Positions 17,351-26,993 of a DNA stretch of 64,000 nucleotides are shown piece after piece (within the stretch, counting starts at the first letter, position 1; each line of letters opens with the position of its first letter). This DNA is from Thalassobius sp049116315. Lineage in GTDB: Bacteria > Pseudomonadota > Alphaproteobacteria > Rhodobacterales > Rhodobacteraceae. The DNA lies in contig JAGDZD010000004.1 in the NCBI GenBank assembly GCA_049116315.1, positions 500,064-564,063 of the forward strand. Reading direction: 5' to 3'. The notes beneath the pieces are model-generated. The model saw nothing but the letters and a program-made list of their open reading frames with translations. It was not told the DNA's origin and did no database searches. A program made the position numbers and the translations under genes.

Positions 17351-20300
17351 TTAGCCCAGCGACCACCAACCGCGTTTCTTTGGCTTGGCTGGCTCCTCAG
17401 GCGCGTAAGACATTGTCTTAGGCTCTGCGGCGACCACCTCTTGAACCGCTTCGGGCTCTGGCTCTGGTGATGCGATGGCAACCTCAGGCTCTGGTGCCGC
17501 TTCAGCCGATTCTACAGCGTCGGCTTCAACGGCTGTCTCTGGCGCGGCGGCAGGTTCAACTGCGGCCTCTTCGACACTCTCCTCTGCCACTGGGGCAGCG
17601 GGCGTTTCAGCACTCTCTTCGACCGGGGCCTCGACGCTAGGCTCTGGCTGAGCTTCAGCGGCTTCGGCAGGGGCTTCGACTGAGGCTTCAGCGTTGGCTG
17701 TGTCTGCGGTTTCGGCTGGGGCCTCGGCGCTTACAGCGTCCTCGGTTACGGGTGCCTCAGCCGCGGGGGCCTCTTCACCGGCTTCAGCTTCAGCGGCAGC
17801 AGCAGCGGCTTTGGCCGCGCTTGGTTTGCGACGCCGTGTCCGGGTGCGCTTTGGTTTGGTCGGTTTGGCCTCTTCGCTGGCGTCACCGTCTTTGGCGTCT
17901 TGCGCAGTGGTTTCAGATGCCACATCGGTGGTGGCTTCAGCTTTAACCGCATCCTCAGCGTCCCCTGCTGGGGCCTCAGCGTCGCCTGCAGGTGTTTCAC
18001 CCTCGGCCACTGATTGATCTTGGTTGTCCTGATCCCCTTCTGGACGATCGCCAGAAGATTTCCGCCGCCGGCGACGACGACGCCGCTTTTTGGGCTTGGT
18101 TTCATCCTCAGAAGCGTCCGCACCGTTTGTTGGGGCCTCGGGGGCGGCTGTGGCTTCGGCGACCTCGGCCTCACCTTCAACGGCATCCTCATCAACCTGT
18201 GCCATCAACTTGGTGTCGACCGACACAACAGGCGCAGAAGGTTCCGGCACCACGCGTGTGGCGGTTTTAAGCTTTTCAAGTGTGAAGTCTGGGCTGACCA
18301 GATGCGGGTCACCTTCGATCCGTACAGACAGACCATAGCGGGTTTCGATCTGGGCCACGTGTTCACGTTTTTGGTTCATAATGTAGTTGGCAATGCCAAC
18401 CGGACATTTGACCAGCACTTCGCGTGAGCGACGGCGCACACCTTCCTCTTCGATCTGACGCAGGATCGACAGCGCAAGGTTGTCGTCCGAACGGATCAGA
18501 CCTGTGCCGTGACACGAGGGGCACGGTTTGGTGGTGGCTTCGATCATGCCCGGGCGCAGACGCTGACGGCTCATCTCGAGCAGGCCAAAGCCTGAGATAC
18601 GGCCAATCTGAATGCGCGCACGATCCGTCTTCAGTTTGTCTTTCAGACGTTTTTCAACCGCGTTGTTGTTGCGGCGCTCGTCCATATCGATGAAGTCGAT
18701 GACGATCAGACCAGCCAGATCGCGCAGGCGCACCTGACGGGCAACCTCTTCGGCCGCTTCCAGGTTGGTCTTGGTTGCGGTGTCTTCGATCGAGCCTTCT
18801 TTGGTGGCCCGGCCCGAGTTCACGTCGACAGCAACCAGCGCTTCGGTGACATCGATCACGATGTACCCACCTGATTTCAGCTGAACAACTGGGTTGAACA
18901 TGCCTGCCAAGTAGCTTTCGACTTGGAAGCGCGCAAACAATGGCATCGCATCGTGGTAGTTCTGAACATTTTTGGCATGCGACGGCATGATCATTTTCAT
19001 GAAGTCTTTGGCAATGCGGTATCCGCGTTCGCCTTCGACCAGAACTTCGTCAATATCCCGGCTGTAAAGATCGCGGATCGACCGTTTGATCAGATCGCCT
19101 TCTTCATAGATTTTTGCGGGTGCAATTGATTGCAGCGTCAATTCGCGGATCTGTTCCCACAGACGTTGCAGATATTCATAATCGCGTTTGATTTCAGACT
19201 TGGTGCGCTTGGCACCCGCAGTGCGGACAATCAGCCCAGCCCCCTGCGGCACATCCAATTCAGTGGCGATTTCTTTCAGCTTTTTGCGGTCAACGGCATT
19301 GGTAATTTTACGGCTGATGCCGCCACCACGAGCGGTGTTTGGCATCAAGACACAGTAACGACCCGCCAAAGACAGGTATGTGGTCAGCGCCGCGCCTTTG
19401 TTGCCGCGCTCTTCTTTAACAACCTGCACCAAAAGGATTTGGCGCACTTTGATAACTTCTTGGATCTTATAGCGCCGCGGACGGGGCTTGCGACGTGGAC
19501 GAATGTCTTCGATGTCGTCTTCATCGGCAACAGACTCGATGCTGGCATCTTTGTCTGACGCTTTGACAGGCTTGTCTTCGTCTGCGTCATCGCCATCTTC
19601 TGCGTCGGTGTCGTCGGCTTTTGCCTCTTCAACCTTTGCGTCGTCAGCTTTGGTGTCTTCGGCTTTGTCCGCGTCGCCTGTGGCGGCGGTGTCAGCGTCT
19701 GTGTCTGCCGCAGGGGTTTCAGCAGGCGCCGCAGCGTCTTGTGCGTCCGCTGCCGTGTCTTCTGCAGCCGCCTCAACAGGGGCCGCCTCAGCGGGGGCCT
19801 CTTCTGCGACAGTTTCTTCCTGTGCTTCAGCTTCGGCTGTCACCACAGCATCCTCAGCCACAGTGGCTTCGGCTTGAGTTTCGCTGGCAGGCGCTTCTGC
19901 TTCGGCGTCGGCAGGTTCTGCCGCAGCTTCAACAGGCGCGTCGCTGGGGGTGTCTGATGGTTCTTCGACAGGGGTTTCCGCCACAGTTTCCATCGGCGAG
20001 CTGCCTTCTGGCACCTCAGCATCCGTCAGATCAATGGTTTCCATGCCTGCAATTTCAGAAGATTTCTCTTCAACCGCAGTCGCCTCTGCCGCAGGGGTTT
20101 CCACCTCTTTGGTCGCCTTGGCGTCTTTCGACTTGGTCGAGGCCGCCTTGGAGCGTGACCGGCGACGCCGGCTTGGCTTTTTCTCTTCGGCTTCGTCTTC
20201 GGCTTTCTGAGCTTCGGCGTAGGCCCGCTCTTCTTCCATCAGTGCTTCGCGGTCAGCGACCGGAATCTGATAGTAATCGGGATGGATTTCCGAGAACGCA

Positions 20301-20506
20301 AGGAAGCCATGACGGTTTCCGCCATAGTCCACAAAAGCCGCCTGCAACGAGGGTTCTACCCGCGTCACTTTGGCCAAATAAATGTTGCCAGCTAGCTGGC
20401 GTTTGTTTTCAGATTCAAAGTCAAATTCCTCGACCTTGTTTCCGTCAACCACCACGACGCGGGTTTCTTCCGCGTGGGTGGCATCGATAAGCATCTTCTT
20501 TGCCAT
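17351..20506 (-). CDS. rne: Ribonuclease E
   Basis: The 1051-residue endoribonuclease starts MAKKMLIDATHAEETRV; an in-frame ATG 15 bp upstream is less likely. The S1 RNA-binding domain is interrupted after about residue 90 by roughly 250 residues of Ala/Glu/Asp/Pro-rich sequence and resumes at YKIQEVIKVRQILLVQV. The catalytic DNase I-like part has VDVNSGR and VIDFIDM, and the Zn-link is CPSCHGTG. The C-terminal third is low-complexity, with a run of eight arginines and acidic repeats, ending PKKRGWWSLG, and should scaffold the degradosome. A long leader (20507-20993) and a strong terminator frame the gene, so it is monocistronic. Confidence 0.95.
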   Translation of the reverse strand: MAKKMLIDATHAEETRVVVVDGNKVEEFDFESENKRQLAGNIYLAKVTRVEPSLQAAFVDYGGNRHGFLAFSEIHPDYYQIPVADREALMEEERAYAEAQKAEDEAEEKKPSRRRRSRSKAASTKSKDAKATKEVETPAAEATAVEEKSSEIAGMETIDLTDAEVPEGSSPMETVAETPVEEPSDTPSDAPVEAAAEPADAEAEAPASETQAEATVAEDAVVTAEAEAQEETVAEEAPAEAAPVEAAAEDTAADAQDAAAPAETPAADTDADTAATGDADKAEDTKADDAKVEEAKADDTDAEDGDDADEDKPVKASDKDASIESVADEDDIEDIRPRRKPRPRRYKIQEVIKVRQILLVQVVKEERGNKGAALTTYLSLAGRYCVLMPNTARGGGISRKITNAVDRKKLKEIATELDVPQGAGLIVRTAGAKRTKSEIKRDYEYLQRLWEQIRELTLQSIAPAKIYEEGDLIKRSIRDLYSRDIDEVLVEGERGYRIAKDFMKMIMPSHAKNVQNYHDAMPLFARFQVESYLAGMFNPVVQLKSGGYIVIDVTEALVAVDVNSGRATKEGSIEDTATKTNLEAAEEVARQVRLRDLAGLIVIDFIDMDERRNNNAVEKRLKDKLKTDRARIQIGRISGFGLLEMSRQRLRPGMIEATTKPCPSCHGTGLIRSDDNLALSILRQIEEEGVRRRSREVLVKCPVGIANYIMNQKREHVAQIETRYGLSVRIEGDPHLVSPDFTLEKLKTATRVVPEPSAPVVSVDTKLMAQVDEDAVEGEAEVAEATAAPEAPTNGADASEDETKPKKRRRRRRRRKSSGDRPEGDQDNQDQSVAEGETPAGDAEAPAGDAEDAVKAEATTDVASETTAQDAKDGDASEEAKPTKPKRTRTRRRKPSAAKAAAAAAEAEAGEEAPAAEAPVTEDAVSAEAPAETADTANAEASVEAPAEAAEAQPEPSVEAPVEESAETPAAPVAEESVEEAAVEPAAAPETAVEADAVESAEAAPEPEVAIASPEPEPEAVQEVVAAEPKTMSYAPEEPAKPKKRGWWSLG

Positions 20507-20993
20507 ATTATCCGTCTGCATCGCGGCAAATCCCTCAACCCGGGGGGGCGAGAGCGTTGCGGCAAATGTCTATTAAGGGCGAGTGCGGACGCGCGGCACA
20601 ACGGGCTGATGTCAGCCTCTGTTGTCAAACTCAATGGTTTCGCGCGCCTCATCGCGTTTCTTCTCCGACGCATCCTCACGGCTGTGCCGGTTTTGGTGCG
20701 CCCGTTCATGGCCGTGAGCCCCTTACGGTTGCTCTGCGGCGTTCTTACTGGCTCGACTGTAATGCACAGTCCGAACCCAATCGGTCTGTCCGGTCATGTC
20801 CAAGGTTCTATACGTCCTTCGGATCATCCATCGGATCAGCGAAACTCAATCGGTGGGCGCGATGCGCCTGTCACCATTGTTTGACCATAAAGCGTCCACA
20901 ACAGGAATGACAATAAGGAAAATGCATACTAATCGCGGATTTTGCGATGTAAGCGGCGCAGCGCTCAACCAAAAGGTGTCTTGCGGCGCAGCT
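20507..20993. other. Non-coding stretch upstream of rne
   Basis: This 487-bp segment between the rne start and the end of the HAD gene has no ORF with coding character. It should hold the rne promoter and a long 5' untranslated leader. RNase E is known to autoregulate through its leader in enterobacteria; whether that applies here cannot be judged. No clear promoter was found. Confidence 0.5.
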
Positions 20994-21683
20994 CTATGCT
21001 GGTTCTTGATCACGCCGTCGTCCAGCCGCCACAGAGGCTTGCGCCAATGTCACCGCTTCGGCCAAGTCTTTGGCCAGCATTTGACCAAGCTTTGGCAAGG
21101 CCGTGCCCTCGGGGCGCAGATCTGGGATCTGAACCGCGTGGCACCCTGCCGCCATAGCCGCCGCAATGCCTTTGTCGCTGTCTTCAAACGCGGCGCAGTC
21201 CTGCGGATCAAACCCAAACTCTGCTGCCGCTTTCAGATAAGGGGCCGGGTCCGGCTTATTGGCGACAACTTCGTCGCCCCCCACCACAAAGTCAAAATGA
21301 GCCAACAGGCCCGCATGATCGAGATGCGCACGCGCATTGCGCCCCTTGGTCGAGGTCACAACAGCCATCCGCGCGCCCTGCCCTGCCAAAGCGGCCAGCG
21401 TTTCGCGAACGGTTGGCCGCAACGGCACCCCTTGCGCCAACTCTGCTGCGAAATGGCGATCCCAATCCGCACGGACCTGATCGGCATCAAGGGAGCTGGG
21501 CAAAAACGCATCCATCATCTGGTTGCTATGCGCAACCGAGGTCCCAACCAAGGTCATAAAGAACGGCTCCGCTGTGGCCAAGGGCACGCCACTGCCCTCG
21601 ATCGCTTTCAAAAAGCTGCGCAGGGCCACCCGTTCGGTGTCCAACAGCAAGCCGTCCATATCAAAGAGATACGCCTGAGGCAT
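20994..21683 (-). CDS. HAD-superfamily phosphatase
   Basis: The 229-residue protein has motif I FDMDGLLLDT, motif II VVTSTKG, and motif III/IV NKPDPAPYL ... FEDSDKGIAAAMAAG, placing it with beta-phosphoglucomutase-like and phosphoglycolate phosphatase-like HAD hydrolases. The substrate is not identifiable. It starts three bases after the stop of dctD on the same strand and is probably in the dctBD transcript. Confidence 0.88.
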   Translation of the reverse strand: MPQAYLFDMDGLLLDTERVALRSFLKAIEGSGVPLATAEPFFMTLVGTSVAHSNQMMDAFLPSSLDADQVRADWDRHFAAELAQGVPLRPTVRETLAALAGQGARMAVVTSTKGRNARAHLDHAGLLAHFDFVVGGDEVVANKPDPAPYLKAAAEFGFDPQDCAAFEDSDKGIAAAMAAGCHAVQIPDLRPEGTALPKLGQMLAKDLAEAVTLAQASVAAGRRRDQEPA

Positions 21684-21686
21684 GCG

Positions 21687-23027
21687 TCAGGCCTGAAGAT
21701 AGTCGGCGCGTTGCAAGCCGTATTTCGCCATTTTTTCATTCAGCGTCCGGCGCGGCAGGCACAGCTCTTCCATCACGCTGGAAATCGATCCCTTGTGGCG
21801 GCGCATCGTGTTGTCGATCAACATCCGCTCAAAGGCTTCGACATATTCTTTCAAAGGCTTGCCTTCGGTGGTCATGACGGGCTGCATTTCATCGTGATCA
21901 GACATCAGCAGCGACGCGATAGTCCCCGAGCCACGGCGCGACTGCAACACAGCGCGCTCTGCAAGGTTGATCAGCTGGCGAACATTGCCCGGCCATGGCG
22001 CTTGCAGCAATTGGGCGGCTTCTTGCGCGCTGACTTGCGGTGCATCACAGCCGTATTCCTCGGCAAATTGCTCTGACAGGCGGGTGAACAACATCAGAAT
22101 GTCTTCGCCACGCTGGCGCAGCGGCGGCAAGGTGATGCGCAACGCGGCCAGTCGGTAAAACAGATCCGAGCGCAGCGCATCTTCACAGGTGCGATCCTGT
22201 TCTTGCAGGTTACAGATCGCCACAATCCGGGTTTCCGCAGGCGAGCCTTGATCGTTGATGAAGCTCAGCAAACGCGCCTGCAAAGCATCTGACAGCGCTT
22301 CGATGTCCTCCAGAACCAATGTGCCGCCGCGCGCCTCTTCGACCGCAGGCAATTGACTGTCTTCGGGCAGCATCGGGCCAAACAACCGCTTGGCCAGCGC
22401 GTCTTCTTCCCACGCAGCGCAGGACACCAGAACAAACTTTTTGCCGGCACGCGCTCCAACGGCGTGCAGCGCGTGGGCTACAATGGTTTTGCCTGTGCCG
22501 GTTTCGCCATCGATCAGCACGTGGCCATCCGCTTGGCCCAAATCCAGAATATCTTCCTTTAGGCGCGCCATCGCGGGTGCAGAACCAATGAGTTTTTTCA
22601 TCAGCTGGCCGCCATCCGACAGCTCTTTGCGTAGCGCTCGGTTGTCCAACGTCAGACGACGGGCATTGGTCGCCTTTTTGGCCAATTCTGACATCCGATC
22701 AGGGTTGAAGGGTTTTTCCAGAAAATCAAACGCGCCAACCCGCATGGCTTCGACCGCCATGGGCACATCGCCATGCCCAGTGATCATGATCACCGGCAAA
22801 GCACTGTCGCTGCCCATCAACTTTTTCAGAAATTGCATCCCATCCATGCCGGGCATTTTGATGTCACTGATGACAATGCCGGGGTATTCCGGGCCCAATG
22901 CCTTAAGCGCATCTTCGGCGCTGGCAAAAGTTTCGGTGTCATAGCCTGACAAGGCCAGCCATTGGCTGATTGATTGCCGCATGTCTTGCTCATCATCGAC
23001 GATCGCAATTTTCATAGCTGTTGACAT
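21687..23027 (-). CDS. dctD: DctD-like response regulator without GAFTGA motif
   Basis: The 446-residue protein has a receiver domain (1-120, phospho-acceptor D55 in ISDIKMPG), an AAA+ domain with Walker A GETGTGKT at 174-181 and RSDLFYRL, and a Fis-type C-terminal HTH (SSVMEELCLPRRTLNEKM). The segment after the first AAA+ strand (about 215-233), where sigma-54 activators carry GAFTGA, reads FGPMLPEDSQLPAVEE instead. Walker B is altered (GGTLVLEDIE). It probably cannot activate sigma-54 polymerase in the usual way. It is paired with DctB three bases upstream; no Dct transporter is in the window. Confidence 0.85.
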   Translation of the reverse strand: MSTAMKIAIVDDEQDMRQSISQWLALSGYDTETFASAEDALKALGPEYPGIVISDIKMPGMDGMQFLKKLMGSDSALPVIMITGHGDVPMAVEAMRVGAFDFLEKPFNPDRMSELAKKATNARRLTLDNRALRKELSDGGQLMKKLIGSAPAMARLKEDILDLGQADGHVLIDGETGTGKTIVAHALHAVGARAGKKFVLVSCAAWEEDALAKRLFGPMLPEDSQLPAVEEARGGTLVLEDIEALSDALQARLLSFINDQGSPAETRIVAICNLQEQDRTCEDALRSDLFYRLAALRITLPPLRQRGEDILMLFTRLSEQFAEEYGCDAPQVSAQEAAQLLQAPWPGNVRQLINLAERAVLQSRRGSGTIASLLMSDHDEMQPVMTTEGKPLKEYVEAFERMLIDNTMRRHKGSISSVMEELCLPRRTLNEKMAKYGLQRADYLQA

Positions 23028-23030
23028 GGG

Positions 23031-24797
23031 TTACTCCGCTGCTTCGATCTCGTTGTCATCCGATAAGATAGGCAGTTGCATTTCAAATGCAGCCCCCCCG
23101 CCTTCGGCATTGCGCGCCATCAGGCGCCCCCCTAGGTCGTTCACGATGCCCGAGGAAATGGCAAGCCCCAGCCCAACGCCTTCGCCCGGCTTCTTGGTGG
23201 TGTAAAACGGTTCGAACAACGCGTCCAAGTCATCAATCCCATGTCCGTTGTCCCGCACCGTCAAACTGGCGGTTTCCCCTGCTGCAAGGATCAAATCCAC
23301 TTCGGGCATCCGCACCGATTGGGTCGCATCCAAAGCGTTGCGCAACAGGTTCACCATCACCTGTTCAATCCGCACCCGATCCCCCATGACCCGCACCGGT
23401 TCATTGGGAATGGCACGGTTGATTTGCACCTTTCGGTTCTTCAGTTGCGGCTCCATCATCGACAGCGCCGAATAGAGCGCTTCGCCAAGATCTACAGGGG
23501 AAAACTGATCCCCTCCCTTGCGCGCATAGGATTTCAGTTGCCGCGTGATCGCCCCCATCCGCTCGATCAAATCATCGATCCGCTGAAAGCTGGACAGGGC
23601 CTCTTCGGGGCGACTGCGATGCAGCAACAAACGCGCGCCCGCCAGATAGGTTTTCATCGCAGCCAGGGGTTGGTTCAACTCGTGCGAAACCGCCGCCGAC
23701 ATTTCCCCAAGCGCCGCCAGTTTCGAGCTTTGAGCCAGCGTTTGTTCCGCGACATCCAGCGACTTTTGCACCCGTTCACGCTCGGCGATTTCCCGCTGGA
23801 GCCTTGCGTTCAATGCGCGAAGCTCTGCCGACTCGCGTTGAAACAGGACCAGACGCAGCGCCGTTTTACGACTGAGCGCATAAAACGTCAGCGCCAAAAG
23901 CATCGCGAATCCCATGATCTCGAGCGCCAAAACGCCGTTCACTTTGTCGCGAACACTTTCATAAGTGGTGAAACTGGCAATTTTCCACCCGCGAAACGGG
24001 ATCCGGCTTTCCATCCGCATCACCGCTTTGCCGCGCACATAGGCGTCGGCAGGCAGGGTTGTCCAATCCGAGGTCACCTGCAGGGCGCGTTGGATTGCAG
24101 ATTGTGCGGGGGCCGCAGCCAGAGCATCCGCTTCGGATTGCCCCCGCCAGCGGGGTTCGGTGGCCAGAATGATGGCGCCCTCGCTGTCGGTGACCATAAT
24201 CGCATCCGAGATGCCTGACCACGCGCGCTCAAACTTATGCAGATCAACCACGACCAGAATAACGCCAAGGGTGTCCCCCTGCGATTCAACACGTCGGGAA
24301 TAGATAAAGTCATAGCCGCCGCTTTCGCGCTGCAACACAGTGAATAGAGTCTCTGAGGCGCGGATCGCATTGACAAAATAGGGGTCCGAGCGGTGTTGAC
24401 TGCCCAAGCGATTGCGATCTGTGGCCGCCACTGCGCGCCCATCACGATCCAACAGCATCAAGGATGCGGCATCGATTTCATCCACAAAGGAAATCAACCG
24501 CTGGGTCGAGGTCGAGAAATCCGAAGAGTTCAACGCCCCGATCAAAGCCGGGTCACGCGACAGCAATTGTGGCACAATGGCGTTGCGGCGCAATTCTGAC
24601 AGCAGGTTCCCGCTGTACAGCGCCAACCGCAACTCTGATCGGTTGCGTGTGTTTTCGGTAAACCGGTTGGTCAGATACGCATTGGTTGTGACCACCGTGA
24701 CAATTGCCAACAGGAAGAACACAAACAGCGCAGCACGCACCCGCCAAGAAATTGTACGGGGGCCGCGCAGAGATAAAACTGGGGGTGACTGAGCCAT
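23031..24797 (-). CDS. dctB: DctB-like sensor histidine kinase
   Basis: The 588-residue kinase has an N-terminal membrane helix (about 20-40), a periplasmic dCACHE-like sensor, a second helix near 285-305, a coiled coil, a phospho-accepting His in AAVSHELNQPLAAMKTY, and an ATPase domain with N, G1 (DNGHGI) and G2 (GVGLGLAISSG) boxes. The layout matches DctB, which senses C4-dicarboxylates. The gene lies directly upstream of the DctD-like gene. Confidence 0.88.
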   Translation of the reverse strand: MAQSPPVLSLRGPRTISWRVRAALFVFFLLAIVTVVTTNAYLTNRFTENTRNRSELRLALYSGNLLSELRRNAIVPQLLSRDPALIGALNSSDFSTSTQRLISFVDEIDAASLMLLDRDGRAVAATDRNRLGSQHRSDPYFVNAIRASETLFTVLQRESGGYDFIYSRRVESQGDTLGVILVVVDLHKFERAWSGISDAIMVTDSEGAIILATEPRWRGQSEADALAAAPAQSAIQRALQVTSDWTTLPADAYVRGKAVMRMESRIPFRGWKIASFTTYESVRDKVNGVLALEIMGFAMLLALTFYALSRKTALRLVLFQRESAELRALNARLQREIAERERVQKSLDVAEQTLAQSSKLAALGEMSAAVSHELNQPLAAMKTYLAGARLLLHRSRPEEALSSFQRIDDLIERMGAITRQLKSYARKGGDQFSPVDLGEALYSALSMMEPQLKNRKVQINRAIPNEPVRVMGDRVRIEQVMVNLLRNALDATQSVRMPEVDLILAAGETASLTVRDNGHGIDDLDALFEPFYTTKKPGEGVGLGLAISSGIVNDLGGRLMARNAEGGGAAFEMQLPILSDDNEIEAAE

Positions 24798-24833
24798 ACC
24801 CTAAGATACGCCAGCGAGCCCCCAAGCTTCAAG

Positions 24834-25502
24834 TCATGCTGTGGCCAATTGGTCCAGCAAGTTGCGGAACATTGCCGATCCGTCGGTGCCACCATGGGCC
24901 TCGTCCACCACCCGCTCGGGGTGAGGCATCATGCCCAGAACACGACGGTTGGCGCTGAGCACCCCCGCGATGTCATCGACCGAACCGTTTGGATTGTCGG
25001 CATAGGTAAAGGCAATACGATCTTCGCCCTTCAACTGCGCCAGCAGTTCAGGATCCGCATTGTAGTTGCCATCGTGGTGCGCCACAGGAATTGTGATGCG
25101 CTGACCGGCGCTATAGCCACCGGTGAACGGGCTATCGGCGGTTGTCACATCCAGCTCAAGCTGCTTGCAGATGAATTTCAGATTGGCGTTGCGCATCAAC
25201 GCGCCCGGCAACAAGCCGGTTTCGGTCAACACTTGAAACCCGTTGCAGATGCCCAAAACATAGCCGCCACGTTCGGCGTGTTTGACCACGGATTGGCAGA
25301 TCGGCGAATTGGCCGCGATGGCGCCACACCGCAGGTAATCGCCAAACGAGAAGCCACCGGGAATACCAATCACATCCACATCAGATGGCAGATCGGTGTC
25401 TTTGTGCCAAACCATGCTGACATCAGCACCCGCGCGTTCAAACGCAACCGCTAGGTCACGATCACAGTTGGATCCGGGAAATACAATCACTGCAGCTTTC
25501 AT
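24834..25502 (-). CDS. purQ: Phosphoribosylformylglycinamidine synthase subunit PurQ
   Basis: The 222-residue glutamine amidotransferase supplies ammonia for the fourth step of purine synthesis with PurL and PurS. The catalytic Cys is in VLGICNGFQVL and the His/Glu pair in MMPHPERV. It begins 13 bp after purS on the same strand, as usual for the PurLQS complex; purL is not in the window. Confidence 0.96.
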   Translation of the reverse strand: MKAAVIVFPGSNCDRDLAVAFERAGADVSMVWHKDTDLPSDVDVIGIPGGFSFGDYLRCGAIAANSPICQSVVKHAERGGYVLGICNGFQVLTETGLLPGALMRNANLKFICKQLELDVTTADSPFTGGYSAGQRITIPVAHHDGNYNADPELLAQLKGEDRIAFTYADNPNGSVDDIAGVLSANRRVLGMMPHPERVVDEAHGGTDGSAMFRNLLDQLATA

Positions 25503-25515
25503 GTTCCGCAGCCCC

Positions 25516-25746
25516 TCAGCTCAATTCGATCGAGTAGCTCTCGATCACAGTATTGGCGAGCAGTTTTTCACACATGTCTTTCACAGTGGCCTCGGTGGTG
25601 CCCTCTGCCAGATCCAGTTCGATCACTTTGCCCTGACGCACACCTTCAACGCCGTCAAAACCAAGTGCGCCAAGCGCATGGCCAACGGCCGCACCCTGAG
25701 GATCCAAAACACCGTTTTTCAACATGACGTGCACGCGCGCTTTCAT
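25516..25746 (-). CDS. purS: Phosphoribosylformylglycinamidine synthase subunit PurS
   Basis: The 76-residue protein matches PurS (MKARVHVMLKNGVLDPQGAA), the small bridging subunit of the PurLQS complex. It is the first gene of a purS-purQ pair. A hairpin terminator (25794-25816) separates it from purC. Confidence 0.95.
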   Translation of the reverse strand: MKARVHVMLKNGVLDPQGAAVGHALGALGFDGVEGVRQGKVIELDLAEGTTEATVKDMCEKLLANTVIESYSIELS

Positions 25747-25793
25747 AGGGTAATCTCCGGTCTAGTGCCGCGGCTTGGCGGCGATATCAAAGT

Positions 25794-25816
25794 AAAAGGG
25801 CCCCAAATCGGGGCCC
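25794..25816 (-). terminator. Rho-independent terminator after purC
   Basis: On the minus strand, GGGCCCC and GGGGCCC flank a five-base loop and are followed by TTTTAC. It lies between purC and purS, so purSQ may need its own promoter in the 50 bp that remain, or depend on read-through. Confidence 0.8.
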
Positions 25817-25833
25817 GCAACAGGCGGACCTGC

Positions 25834-26595
25834 TTAGTTGATCAAAGTTGGCTTGCCCATGGGGGGCTGGTTCTTGGGCATGATGCCCAAACGGTTGGCC
25901 ACTTCGGTGTAGGCGTCGGTCAAGCTGCCCAAATCCCGGCGGAAAACATCTTTGTCCAGTTTCTCACCGGTTTCGATGTCCCACAGGCGGCAGCTGTCAG
26001 GGCTGATTTCATCGGCCACGATCAAACGCTGGAAATCACCCTCAAACACACGGCCGATTTCAATTTTGAAATCCACCAGTTTGATGCCCACTGCAAACAT
26101 GACACCGGCCAGGAAGTCATTCACCCGCAGCGCGAGGCTCAGGATGTCTTCCATGTCTTGCTGGCTGGCCCAGCCAAAGGCGGCGATATGCTCTTCGGTG
26201 ACCAAAGGATCACCCAGCTTGTCGTCTTTGTAGCAATATTCGATGATCGGACGAGGCAATTGCGTGCCCTCTTCGATGCCCAGACGTTTGGACATCGAAC
26301 CGGCGGCATAGTTGCGCACAATCACTTCGAGCGGCACAATTTCGCAAGAGCGCACAAGCTGCTCGCGCATGTTCAAACGCTTAATGAAGTGGTTGGGGAT
26401 TCCCACGCTGGACAGGCCGGTCATGAAATACTCGGACAGCATGTTGTTCAAAACACCCTTGCCCTCGATCACATCCTTCTTCTCAGCGTTGAATGCTGTT
26501 GCGTCATCTTTGAAGTACTGCACGAGGGTGCCAGGCTCTGGGCCTTCATACAGGGTCTTTGCTTTGCCTTCGTAGATTTTCTTACGCCGCGCCAT
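25834..26595 (-). CDS. purC: Phosphoribosylaminoimidazole-succinocarboxamide synthase
   Basis: The 253-residue SAICAR synthetase has the family start MARRKKIYEGKAKTLYEG and the motifs VEVIVRNYAAGSMSKRLG-like (here PLEVIVRNYAAGS) and DFKIEIGR. It joins aspartate to CAIR in purine synthesis. ATG 26595 with GGAG upstream is preferred over ATG 26601. Confidence 0.96.
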   Translation of the reverse strand: MARRKKIYEGKAKTLYEGPEPGTLVQYFKDDATAFNAEKKDVIEGKGVLNNMLSEYFMTGLSSVGIPNHFIKRLNMREQLVRSCEIVPLEVIVRNYAAGSMSKRLGIEEGTQLPRPIIEYCYKDDKLGDPLVTEEHIAAFGWASQQDMEDILSLALRVNDFLAGVMFAVGIKLVDFKIEIGRVFEGDFQRLIVADEISPDSCRLWDIETGEKLDKDVFRRDLGSLTDAYTEVANRLGIMPKNQPPMGKPTLIN

Positions 26596-26601
26596 GGACA
26601 C

Positions 26602-26993
26602 TCCGATCTTCTGCCGAGGCCGAGTCCCCGGTTTGGCGCCCTCTTAGTGGAATGACCGGCCTGCCGCAATAGGCAGGGCGTGCGGCCGATTCGCGTCACG
26701 TCTTGCATGGTCCGCCTTAAGCGCGGTCAAAATCCTGAACACTTCGGTTCCCGACAGAGGCTGCAACGGCCTGAAATAGCAGGGTTTCGCGCCGCAGTTT
26801 TGGGCAAACGGGGGCAAATTTGAGAGACCAAGCCCAATGATTTAGCGCTCAACGCCCGTCAGAGGCCCGTCAAAAGCGTCAAATAAAGGTGCAAAATTTT
26901 CGAGCGGATTGTCGCAATCGTCGCTCAACTCTTGCACAGACCGTCCCAGACGGGCATATGAAGCTCAACACCAACGTCTGCTGAGGATCAAGT
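26602..26993. other. Intergenic region between divergent purC and DUF1476 genes
   Basis: The 392-bp region has no convincing ORF. It contains three CGTCA-type repeats around 26860-26882 and a small CCGTC/GACGG hairpin near 26940-26953. It must hold promoters for both flanking genes. No riboswitch fold was recognised. Confidence 0.45.

Noticed and set aside
19621..20490. 289-codon plus-strand ORF opposite rne
   Set aside because: Antisense of the low-complexity Ala/Glu insert of RNase E; Leu/Gln/Pro-rich nonsense sequence.
25396..26655. 419-codon plus-strand ORF across purS and purC
   Set aside because: It covers three well-recognised minus-strand purine genes and has no domain of its own.
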